Positions 1 through 5,575 of a DNA stretch of 9,758 nucleotides are shown in pieces (position 1 is the stretch's first letter; every line of letters starts with the position of its first letter). The notes beneath the pieces are model-generated. The model saw nothing but the letters and a program-made list of their open reading frames with translations, had not been told where the DNA came from and made no database searches. The DNA is from Microcaldota archaeon (GTDB lineage Archaea > Micrarchaeota > Micrarchaeia > Micrarchaeales > Micrarchaeaceae), in the NCBI GenBank assembly GCA_021850375.1, contig JAJZLZ010000045.1, positions 302-10,059 on the forward strand, in the 5' to 3' direction. Made by a program: the position numbers and the translations under genes.

Positions 1-694
1 CAGCTAAAGTTATATCTCCGCGCTCGAATTCGAATCCCATAGAAAGTTGATGCCCGCTCATTATTGCGGATTTGACCTCTTCTATTCCAAGACCAGAAAG
101 CTCCTTTATGTTCGCGACGCGCTCTAATATTGTGGATACACCTTTGTCCTTTAGCTTTATGCCTGGGACCTTGAGAACCGATGCTAGGGTGTTTAGATTT
201 GTATCGACAAGAAGCGCCGCATGGAATAAAAGCGCCTTTTTCTTCATCGTTGCGGCGGCGCCCATAATTTTCTTTCCTCTCGAGGTTATATCATTCATGC
301 TTGCGACTATGTCCGGAACTCCTTTCGCCTCAAGCGATATTTTTGCTGCGCTCATGAATGTTGTAAACAGCTTCTCTACGTTAAATCCCAAGTTCATAGT
401 ATCTTGCATGATGACAGAATAGTTTATATCGCCCATGTCATGGTATACAGCCCCGCCACCAGTGAACCTCTTGGCTATCACTATCCCATTTTTATGGACA
501 TATTCCATGTCCACCTCCTCCTGCGCGTATTGGAAGCACCCTAGTATCACCGCATTTTTGTTCCTATAAAACCTCATGGTGGGAGGGGACCTTGAGGCTT
601 CCACCTCACGCATTATAGCCTCGTCAAGTGCGAGGTTCATGTATGGATTGTCCGGGAAATCCTCATCTATTAGTCTGACCTTAATTTTTTGCAC
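1..694 (-). CDS. lplA: Lipoate-protein ligase A, catalytic subunit (3' end cut by window edge)
   Basis: LplA activates lipoate with ATP to lipoyl-AMP and transfers it to a lysine of the lipoyl domains of 2-oxoacid dehydrogenase E2 or of glycine-cleavage H protein, in the cytoplasm. Translating the minus strand from GTG 694 gives 231 residues before the edge. The family signature RFTGGGAVYHD is at residues 76-86, followed by NYS, and the KKIMGAA segment with the expected catalytic lysine is at 141-147. The N-terminal NPYMNLALDEAI (17-28) is also typical. The GTG start has a GGCGAT motif 5 nt upstream and overlaps the end of the upstream lplB by 14 bp, suggesting translational coupling; the first in-frame ATG (codon 19) would remove conserved residues. 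From memory the Thermoplasma enzyme is about 260 residues, so roughly 30 are missing here. The catalytic domain has no C-terminal accessory domain in the visible part; that function is supplied by lplB. Confidence 0.93.
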   Translation of the reverse strand, partial: MQKIKVRLIDEDFPDNPYMNLALDEAIMREVEASRSPPTMRFYRNKNAVILGCFQYAQEEVDMEYVHKNGIVIAKRFTGGGAVYHDMGDINYSVIMQDTMNLGFNVEKLFTTFMSAAKISLEAKGVPDIVASMNDITSRGKKIMGAAATMKKKALLFHAALLVDTNLNTLASVLKVPGIKLKDKGVSTILERVANIKELSGLGIEEVKSAIMSGHQLSMGFEFERGDITLA

Positions 695-953
695 TAATTA
701 TCGCCTTTATAAAATCCTCTTTTTTTAGCATCGGGGTTGACATGCCTAAAAGATAGAAAGCAGATATTGCATTGGATATCGCGGCCTCATCAAACCTAAC
801 CCCAGATAGATGGCGTTCAAGCATGGCAAGGGCATCTTCAGGCACCATAAAGAAATCGCCCGTTATTATTGCACGCCCTATTATGCCATTCTCCACTTCC
901 AGCTCGACCCTGATTAGTCCTTTTGGGGCCTTGTATATTGAATGCAATCGCAT
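681..953 (-). CDS. lplB: Lipoate-protein ligase accessory subunit LplB (separate C-terminal domain)
   Basis: This 90-residue protein matches the accessory C-terminal domain of bacterial LplA, which in Thermoplasma-type archaea is a separate protein (LplB) needed for lipoate activation. The visible pattern is YKAPKGLIRVELEVENGIIGRAxITGDFF followed by PED, a run of hydrophobic and charged residues, and a C-terminal helix. I chose ATG 953 because it has a GGCGAT motif 4 nt upstream. An in-frame TTG at 965 would add only four residues. It starts 24 nt after the stop of the tandem P1/L12-like gene and overlaps lplA by 14 bp, so the two ligase genes are almost certainly co-transcribed and made together. 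The assignment rests on the sequence pattern plus the adjacent lplA; context makes it strong. Confidence 0.88.
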   Translation of the reverse strand: MRLHSIYKAPKGLIRVELEVENGIIGRAIITGDFFMVPEDALAMLERHLSGVRFDEAAISNAISAFYLLGMSTPMLKKEDFIKAIISAKN

Positions 954-977
954 AAAAATCGCCAATAGGGAAAATAA

Positions 978-1460
978 TTATTTTTGATTTAGCGTGATGT
1001 AGGATATGACATCCTCTATTCCTTTGGTATCCGGAATAATACCTATGCTGCTTACGACCTTTGATATGCTTGGCACATCCGCAACCATGCCGTTTGAAAG
1101 TAGAAAATAGTATGCGTAGACATATATTAGATGGCTCTTTACGCTAATCTTGTTTATTATTTGCATAAACTGCTCGTTGAACTCTATGTTTATCGCGCTT
1201 AGAACATTTGACATGTTCTGGCTGCTGATTTCTCTTCCTGCAAAACTGAGAAATCCTGCCGCAAAGATGTAGGGCATAAAGCCATTCTTTACATTCGATA
1301 TCGCATCGCTATCATCTAGTATCCTGCTGAAGCTGTTCATCACTATCTCATACGAGGTATCGGTCACTGCCTTTAGCGTGGCCTGCAGAGTAGTAAAACG
1401 TATATCGCGGTGCAGCTGCTGCTCTTCAAAAGTCAAATTCGAAGATGCTATATCGGCCAT
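978..1460 (-). CDS. Protein with two tandem ribosomal P1/L12-like N-terminal domains, function unknown
   Basis: This 160-residue protein is not a standard ribosomal protein. Residues 62-106 (PYIFAAGFLSFAGREIS, then NVLSAINIEFNE) and 111-156 (YVYAYYFLLSNG, then ISKVVSSIGIIPDTKGIEDVISYI) each follow the pattern of the archaeal stalk protein P1/L12 N-terminal domain (EYVYAALLLHSAGKEI, then VKAVLEAAGVEVDEARVKALVAAL, recalled from memory). That domain normally forms homodimers that bind the stalk base P0. Two copies in one chain could fold as a built-in dimer. The Ala/Glu-rich hinge and the GFGLFD-type tail that recruit translation factors are absent. Residues 1-58 form an extra, probably helical, N-terminal part. 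There is no signal peptide or membrane segment. ATG 1460 follows a TATA-like box closely. It lies 24 nt upstream of lplB in the same orientation, probably as first gene of the operon. The domain call is pattern matching by eye; the role is unknown. Confidence 0.6.
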   Translation of the reverse strand: MADIASSNLTFEEQQLHRDIRFTTLQATLKAVTDTSYEIVMNSFSRILDDSDAISNVKNGFMPYIFAAGFLSFAGREISSQNMSNVLSAINIEFNEQFMQIINKISVKSHLIYVYAYYFLLSNGMVADVPSISKVVSSIGIIPDTKGIEDVISYITLNQK

Positions 1461-1488
1461 TGTATCGTTAATAAACTATGAGTAATAT

Positions 1489-1496
1489 TATTTAAA
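1489..1496 (-). promoter_or_regulatory. TATA-like box for the P1/L12-like - lplB - lplA operon
   Basis: On the minus strand this reads TTTAAATA, close to the archaeal TATA consensus. Its centre is about 32 nt upstream of ATG 1460, so transcription starting some 26 nt downstream would give a leader of only a few bases. No Shine-Dalgarno motif precedes this ATG, in keeping with a near-leaderless transcript. Confidence 0.5.
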
Positions 1497-1543
1497 ACAA
1501 TGCGGCATCTCCATATACTTTCTGACACGGCAAATATTATAGC

Positions 1544-1550
1544 TTTTATT
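1544..1550 (+). promoter_or_regulatory. TATA-like box for the oxidoreductase gene
   Basis: TTTTATT is centred about 26 nt upstream of ATG 1573. No Shine-Dalgarno motif lies before that ATG, so the mRNA is probably leaderless. The 112-bp gap 1461-1572 is a divergent promoter region serving both this gene and the lpl operon. Confidence 0.4.
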
Positions 1551-1572
1551 CATATAATATATTCGTGTTTTT

Positions 1573-2310
1573 ATGGCAGCAATACCGATAAGCGAAAGAA
1601 AATATGTTCTTGCAGATAAGATAGACGAGACTCCAGACGTCTTAATACTTAAATTCATGCCGGAGGATGGCGCTCCGTGCGTATTTGACCCTGGCATGTT
1701 TATGATGATATCTGGCATTGATGCCCAGGGAAAGCGTTATGTAGGAAGGGTGTTTTCTATAGCATCAGACCCTTCAACTCCAGGAATGGAATTTATGGTA
1801 ATAAAAGAACCGCGCCATGGGGACCATATAGGCAGATCGCATTTTGTCGACGCTAAAATAGGAGACATATTTTATCTTAAAGGCCCAAGCGGGCAGTTCA
1901 GGTTCGACCCTAACTCGGATAAAAAGGTCGGATTTATTGCAGGTGGCACAGGCCTTGCGCCATTCACATCCATGATGAGGCACATTAAGGCGGTAGAGGC
2001 TAAAAATGACGTAGTGTTATTTTACAGCGTGAGATTTCCAAGTGAGATAATATGGAAGAGCGAGCTTGAAAGCTATGTCTCAGAGATGGGCGCGAAATTA
2101 GTCATAACGGTCACAAGGCCGCAGGAGGGAGATAATTGGTCGGGCCAGATTGGACATATTGACGCTGAAATGGTGCGCAAGTATGCACCAGACTTTCTTG
2201 AGCGCGGATGGTATGTATGCGGGCCATTGACGTTTGTTAAGGCCGTAAAAGACGCGCTGAGCTCTTTGGGCATCAACCAGAATAAGATATCCGCCGACGT
2301 TTGGGGATGA
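1573..2310 (+). CDS. FAD/NAD(P)-binding oxidoreductase of the ferredoxin-NADP reductase family
   Basis: This flavoprotein would pass electrons between NAD(P)H and a one-electron carrier such as a ferredoxin, via FAD. The 245 residues show the complete two-domain family layout. A beta-barrel FAD domain carries RVFS (59-62, the RxYS flavin motif) and GPSGQF (104-109). A Rossmann NAD(P) domain carries GGTGLAP (124-130), YSVR (151-154) and CGPLTFVKAV (216-225), and the chain ends ADVWG. There is no 2Fe-2S cluster domain and no iron-sulfur cysteine set, so it needs a separate redox partner that is not in the window. It is not next to the PyrK/HydG-type partner genes that would refine its role. ATG 1573 is preceded by a TATA-like box at leaderless distance. 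Its last 38 bp overlap, tail to tail, the end of the neighbouring membrane-protein gene. Which substrate or carrier it uses cannot be told from sequence alone. Confidence 0.88.
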   Translation: MAAIPISERKYVLADKIDETPDVLILKFMPEDGAPCVFDPGMFMMISGIDAQGKRYVGRVFSIASDPSTPGMEFMVIKEPRHGDHIGRSHFVDAKIGDIFYLKGPSGQFRFDPNSDKKVGFIAGGTGLAPFTSMMRHIKAVEAKNDVVLFYSVRFPSEIIWKSELESYVSEMGAKLVITVTRPQEGDNWSGQIGHIDAEMVRKYAPDFLERGWYVCGPLTFVKAVKDALSSLGINQNKISADVWG

Positions 2311-2854
2311 AATCAAGTAGATTCATGCTATATAGCGCAAATAGCGCTATTATGCCGCCCACTATGTATATTGCCACGCCGCTTGGCGAGAGCGCCCCTA
2401 TTGATTGCCACAAGCTCCTTGCGGTGCTTAGCCCCATCAGATAATATATCCATGAGAACATAAAAGAGAACGCGGCGCCAGACACACCGACGAATAGATA
2501 TATCCATCCCTTCTTGCTATCCTTTGAATACAGGCCAATTAGTATGTACATAGCGACCATTACTATGGGGGCCGACATGTCTATTGCCATAAAAAGAATC
2601 CTTGCCGGAACGACAAAAACATTCGGCACGTATATCATGCGCTCGGTGGCAAAAAAGAATGCAGCATAGAGCACTGAACCTATTATAAAAGATGCGACAA
2701 ACTCTGATAATGAGAGTTTTAGATTGACCGGCGGCTTTTCATTTTTAAGACTTGCCGTGCTCTGCCCTGCGGCTTTGTATATCTCCTCTATCGGGTCATA
2801 ACTGCCACTTGCAGAATTAGAAGCATCATTATGCAGGGCATCTAAATTATCCAT
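2273..2854 (-). CDS. Four-helix integral membrane protein, function unknown
   Basis: This 193-residue protein is not recognised. Residues 1-50 are polar, with a Ser/Asn/Asp-rich start. Four hydrophobic segments follow at about 51-70, 85-109, 117-140 and 158-180, and the chain ends in a basic tail KRRR (185-188), which suggests a cytoplasmic C terminus and, with four helices, a cytoplasmic N terminus. No catalytic or transporter motif is visible. It begins 35 nt after the stop of the sequon-rich anchored protein, so it may be the last gene of the envelope operon. An AT-rich TATATAAA-like stretch at 2868-2875 could give it its own promoter, although it sits closer to the ATG than usual. The end of the gene runs 38 bp into the convergent oxidoreductase. 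Confidence 0.7.
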   Translation of the reverse strand: MDNLDALHNDASNSASGSYDPIEEIYKAAGQSTASLKNEKPPVNLKLSLSEFVASFIIGSVLYAAFFFATERMIYVPNVFVVPARILFMAIDMSAPIVMVAMYILIGLYSKDSKKGWIYLFVGVSGAAFSFMFSWIYYLMGLSTARSLWQSIGALSPSGVAIYIVGGIIALFALYSMNLLDFIPKRRRISYSG

Positions 2855-2889
2855 TGTACCAATTTATTTTATATATTCAAGGATTAAAT

Positions 2890-3561
2890 TCAAGGAAGCT
2901 GCTTTAATACCAAGTTAACCATATTTGTTTGGCTTATCTGCGTACCTACAATTAAAACATCTGCAACATATTTACCCTTAGTCCCAACGAAATTAGTATA
3001 TTCTGGCTCTTCATTATTTAAAACAAACATGCTGTAGTTCTTGTTTGTATTAGATACGTTTCCAGACGCATAATCATAGGTTAGATTATCTATTGTAACA
3101 TTTGTTGAATTAAAATTATAATTGAAATTTGTATTATATTGGGATGCCAACAAATAGTGCATGAGATTTTTAGGTTTATTTGACATTACTTCATATTCAA
3201 CTACAAGTACATTGCCGGATTGCGCTGTTGATAGGTATAAAAAAACGTACGTCTTTGTAGCATTTGGAATTATGGCATTTATTGCATTTGGATTTGTTGG
3301 ATTAGCGCTTATATTAAAAAACCCGTTTAAAACTGTAGAATTGAAAAAATATTTTGTTCCACTCCCTGCAAGAGATACAAACTGGCTTTTGGATATATTT
3401 AACCCTTGTTTTGTATTATTTGCCACTGTTGTTACTTTTACACTAGTGCTGTTTGACTTCGTAGTGAGAGCTGCTTTGCCTTTTAGGCCGACCGATGCTG
3501 CAATTAATATCGCAATAACTGCAATTGCAACTATTAGTCCAACAGTTTTTATATTTGCCAT
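2890..3561 (-). CDS. Membrane-anchored, sequon-rich extracellular protein, function unknown
   Basis: The product has a single N-terminal hydrophobic segment (about residues 6-25, preceded by ANIK), either a signal peptide or a signal anchor, and a roughly 195-residue polar exterior part. That part contains 11 Asn-X-Ser/Thr sequons (X not Pro), which in archaea are sites for AglB-type N-glycosylation, so a heavily glycosylated surface protein is likely. No enzyme motif and no C-terminal anchor are visible. I chose ATG 3561 over the in-frame GTG at 3570, which adds only MCF. A TATA-like AATATAAA on the minus strand (3581-3588) lies at near-leaderless distance from ATG 3561 but also covers the stop codon of the upstream regulator, so this gene may be transcribed both with the operon and alone. 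The DNA is visibly more AT-rich than the neighbouring genes, partly because of the many Asn and Lys codons. Confidence 0.72.
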   Translation of the reverse strand: MANIKTVGLIVAIAVIAILIAASVGLKGKAALTTKSNSTSVKVTTVANNTKQGLNISKSQFVSLAGSGTKYFFNSTVLNGFFNISANPTNPNAINAIIPNATKTYVFLYLSTAQSGNVLVVEYEVMSNKPKNLMHYLLASQYNTNFNYNFNSTNVTIDNLTYDYASGNVSNTNKNYSMFVLNNEEPEYTNFVGTKGKYVADVLIVGTQISQTNMVNLVLKQLP

Positions 3562-3580
3562 AAAACACACATGGTTTAAT

Positions 3581-4273
3581 TTATATTTTCTCTAGGCGCT
3601 CGTATAACTTCTCTAAATCAAGCTTCGTTATTATTAAGGGTATCTTCTCGACCTGCGCTATCTTGATCGCAAGCTTGTCTATGTTTGATACGTTATGGAC
3701 CACGACTATCTTTGGCTTTATCGGGGCGATTCTTACTACGACTAGTGGAGACCTTCCGGTTGAGACATGCTCGAAAATAAATGCCCTCTCTGTGGTTGAT
3801 CCAAATAGCTTGGTGTATTCTGTTGGAGAGAGCTCCAATATGACCTTCAGGCTATCTAGGCGGGTATATCCAAATATCTTTATGTTGTCCAAATAGTTCG
3901 GGTTCGCAACGACCTTTCCTTCTATTATGCGGTTAAAGTCGGTGCCGCTTATAGGAGATGCAAAATCATGTATTTTATAGTATGAGCTATCATTTGATTT
4001 GACCGCCGACATCTTTGCAAGCCCGCTCGCAACAGTCCCGCCTCTGGCGTTGTCAATCTCTATTAAGGCGCCTACGAACCTTTTTATAACTCCAACGCCC
4101 GGGCTCTGCCTGCGGTTGCTCTCATAGTCGCTTATTGTTGATGTTGAGATCTTTATGTACTTTGATAGCTCCATCTGTGTTATCCCAAATAGCTCACGCC
4201 ACTTCTTCATCGTGCTGCCGGGGCTTTCAGATAATGTTATGTCTCCTGCTATCTTCTCTTTTAGTTCGTCCAT
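3581..4273 (-). CDS. XRE-type helix-turn-helix transcriptional regulator with a conserved-looking C-terminal domain
   Basis: A DNA-binding regulator of 230 residues. The N-terminal Cro/C1-type HTH spans about 21-72, with MKKWRELFGITQMELSKYI then the recognition-helix region STISDYESNRRQSPG (44-58). The pattern ITLSESPG...MKKWRE...SDYESNRR.SPG is, from memory, that of a widespread archaeal regulator family, usually annotated only as a predicted transcriptional regulator. Residues about 100-230 form an alpha/beta domain (hydrophobic strands VILEL, AFIFEHV, LVVVRI, KIVVVHNV, PLIITKL) that may sense a ligand or mediate dimerisation; no ligand motif is evident. The ATG is 6 nt after the stop of the upstream sequon-rich protein, and the next gene starts 19 nt after its own stop. 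That places the regulator inside the envelope operon, and autoregulation is a reasonable inference. Confidence 0.82.
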   Translation of the reverse strand: MDELKEKIAGDITLSESPGSTMKKWRELFGITQMELSKYIKISTSTISDYESNRRQSPGVGVIKRFVGALIEIDNARGGTVASGLAKMSAVKSNDSSYYKIHDFASPISGTDFNRIIEGKVVANPNYLDNIKIFGYTRLDSLKVILELSPTEYTKLFGSTTERAFIFEHVSTGRSPLVVVRIAPIKPKIVVVHNVSNIDKLAIKIAQVEKIPLIITKLDLEKLYERLEKI

Positions 4274-4279
4274 ATAATC

Positions 4280-4963
4280 TCACGCCGCGCCGCTCTTTTT
4301 TCTTTTACTTTTTTTCTGCCTTGACTTTGAATATATCTGATCAACGTATGCCTTCTCATCATCTGTCGGCTGGATCACAGTGGAAGCATCCTTTGGCTTC
4401 TCCTTCTTGAAAATGCCGTATATTAATATCACGATTCCTGCTATTATGCCAATGAGAAGCAAGATGCTTATTATCGAGTATGTTAGGCCTATCGACTCTT
4501 TTATCGGCGCCAAAAGCACCACAGATTGAACAATGGTATTTGAATAGCTCCCATACGTATTGTCTTCAACTAAGTATTGAGTCTCATTAGAGTTATAGAA
4601 GGAATACGGGCCAAAGGTGGTGGAGTTTAATGCGACGTCGGTCTTGTTTATGTTGTCCGCAGCTTCAAACCCCGCTCCCGAATGCGCGCTTGAGGCGTTG
4701 ACATATGAAACGAATGCGCCAAGCTGGTTTGCGTTTAGAAGATAGAGGTTTATTGGATATTGTGACCCCTCCTCCATAACATAAAGCATGCCTTTGCTTT
4801 TTGGGGTTATTGTAGTGTATGAATAATTGTGCACTCCGATTGTTAGGTTGCTTTTGTTTGTATTGCTTGCTATGGAGTTGCTGACAACTCCGCCGAATAC
4901 AAAGAATATTATTATGCTTATTATTAGGACTGCAAGCCCGATGTATGCTAATCTCTTTATCAT
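4280..4963 (-). CDS. Two-helix membrane protein with sequon-rich outer loop and basic cytoplasmic tail
   Basis: The family is not recognised. The 227 residues start with a hydrophobic helix (about 5-27), followed by an external region of about 130 residues containing seven Asn-X-Ser/Thr sequons, then a second helix (about 161-185), and finally a roughly 40-residue tail ending in a Lys/Arg cluster (KSKRKKS, 218-224). This implies N terminus and tail inside and the glycosylatable loop outside. The basic tail could contact acidic partners or nucleic acid, but nothing shows this directly. The ATG lies 8 nt after the stop of the GNAT gene and is preceded by GTGAT at 3-nt spacing. The regulator follows 6 nt after its stop. 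Similar architecture and sequon density to the anchored protein two genes downstream suggest that both belong to the same surface structure. Confidence 0.75.
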   Translation of the reverse strand: MIKRLAYIGLAVLIISIIIFFVFGGVVSNSIASNTNKSNLTIGVHNYSYTTITPKSKGMLYVMEEGSQYPINLYLLNANQLGAFVSYVNASSAHSGAGFEAADNINKTDVALNSTTFGPYSFYNSNETQYLVEDNTYGSYSNTIVQSVVLLAPIKESIGLTYSIISILLLIGIIAGIVILIYGIFKKEKPKDASTVIQPTDDEKAYVDQIYSKSRQKKSKRKKSGAA

Positions 4964-4966
4964 CTA

Positions 4967-4971
4967 ATCAC
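4967..4971 (-). promoter_or_regulatory. Shine-Dalgarno-like GTGAT, 3 nt before ATG 4963
   Basis: On the minus strand the junction reads stop TAA, GTGAT, TAG, ATG. GTGAT is part of the archaeal anti-SD complement GGAGGTGAT. The same GTGAT-3 nt-ATG arrangement occurs at mcm, which supports both starts. Confidence 0.5.
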
Positions 4972-5475
4972 TTATCCTTGTATGGTTAAATTATAAATAC
5001 CATCGTGTTCGGTTAGGCGCCTTTGAAATGCCATAGTTCCATCTTCATCCAAGCGCTCCTCAAAGCCGCATGCCAAAAGGGCCTTATTTGAATATTTATT
5101 CTCTTTTTTTGAATGCGCTATTGCAAGTTTAAATCCTTCGCCAGCCAATATCTTAATGAGCATAGATATGGCAAACTTGGCAAATCCCCTGCGCCTATAT
5201 CTAAAACCTATAATATATCCTATTTCCGCGCTATGGGCCAAAAAATCTGCATTATATATCGCGCATACACCAATCAAAACCCCATCATGCCTGATTGCAT
5301 AATGCCGCTCATAAGGTATTTTTAGAGCGCTTGATTTTATAAATTCCTCCGCTTCTTTTTTTGAATATGTACCCATCTCACCAATTATTGCATCCTTGGC
5401 GCCTTGCTCTTGCATGATTATTGCAAAAGCTGCCGCATCGCTTTCGCCAAGTGCGCTTAATATAGTGCCATTCAT
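4972..5475 (-). CDS. GNAT-family N-acetyltransferase (RimJ/RimL-like)
   Basis: A 167-residue acetyl-CoA-dependent acyltransferase, probably cytoplasmic. The acetyl-CoA-binding motif A is RYRRRGFAKFA (92-102, the R-x-x-G-x-A pyrophosphate loop), preceded by the strand EIGYIIG (84-90). The family's late motif is NKYSNKALLACGFEE (126-140). The order and spacing resemble RimJ/RimL-type enzymes that acetylate protein N termini or small amines; the actual substrate cannot be deduced. I chose ATG 5475 because AGGTG lies 6 nt upstream. The alternative in-frame GTG at 5484 falls inside that Shine-Dalgarno motif. It is the first gene of the minus-strand envelope series and diverges from mcm across about 100 bp. 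A role in modifying envelope sugars is conceivable from context but not shown. Confidence 0.85.
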   Translation of the reverse strand: MNGTILSALGESDAAAFAIIMQEQGAKDAIIGEMGTYSKKEAEEFIKSSALKIPYERHYAIRHDGVLIGVCAIYNADFLAHSAEIGYIIGFRYRRRGFAKFAISMLIKILAGEGFKLAIAHSKKENKYSNKALLACGFEERLDEDGTMAFQRRLTEHDGIYNLTIQG

Positions 5476-5481
5476 GTCCTG

Positions 5482-5486
5482 CACCT
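5482..5486 (-). promoter_or_regulatory. Shine-Dalgarno AGGTG that fixes the GNAT start
   Basis: AGGTG on the minus strand sits 6 nt upstream of ATG 5475. It contains the competing GTG codon at 5484, which argues that the GTG is ribosome-binding sequence rather than the start. Confidence 0.6.
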
Positions 5487-5513
5487 AGTGCGCATGGTAA
5501 CTACCCGTAAATA

Positions 5514-5522
5514 GTTTTTAAG
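5514..5522 (-). promoter_or_regulatory. TATA-like box for the GNAT-led operon
   Basis: The minus strand reads CTTAAAAAC. A transcript starting about 26 nt downstream (near 5492) would have a short leader containing the AGGTG ribosome-binding site. The mcm promoter must lie in the same 100-bp divergent gap; a weak ATTAAGATA at 5543-5551 is a possible box for it. Confidence 0.35.
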
Positions 5523-5567
5523 ACTAAGGATAATAAGCTTGCCATTAAGATATGATTAGCTAATTTT

Positions 5568-5572
5568 GTGAT
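5568..5572 (+). promoter_or_regulatory. Shine-Dalgarno-like GTGAT before mcm
   Basis: GTGAT ends 3 nt before ATG 5576, identical in form to the site at 4967-4971. It favours ATG 5576 over the overlapping TTG at 5573 and the later in-frame ATG at 5591. Confidence 0.5.
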
Positions 5573-5575
5573 TTG

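Noticed and set aside
72..422. Plus-strand open frame of 116 codons
   Set aside because: It lies entirely antisense to lplA, whose catalytic motifs are clear; the product has no recognisable pattern.
2332..2350. Direct and inverted repeat ATAGCGCAAATAGCGCTAT
   Set aside because: It is explained by the codons for the helix ALFALYS in the four-helix membrane protein; too short to claim as a site.
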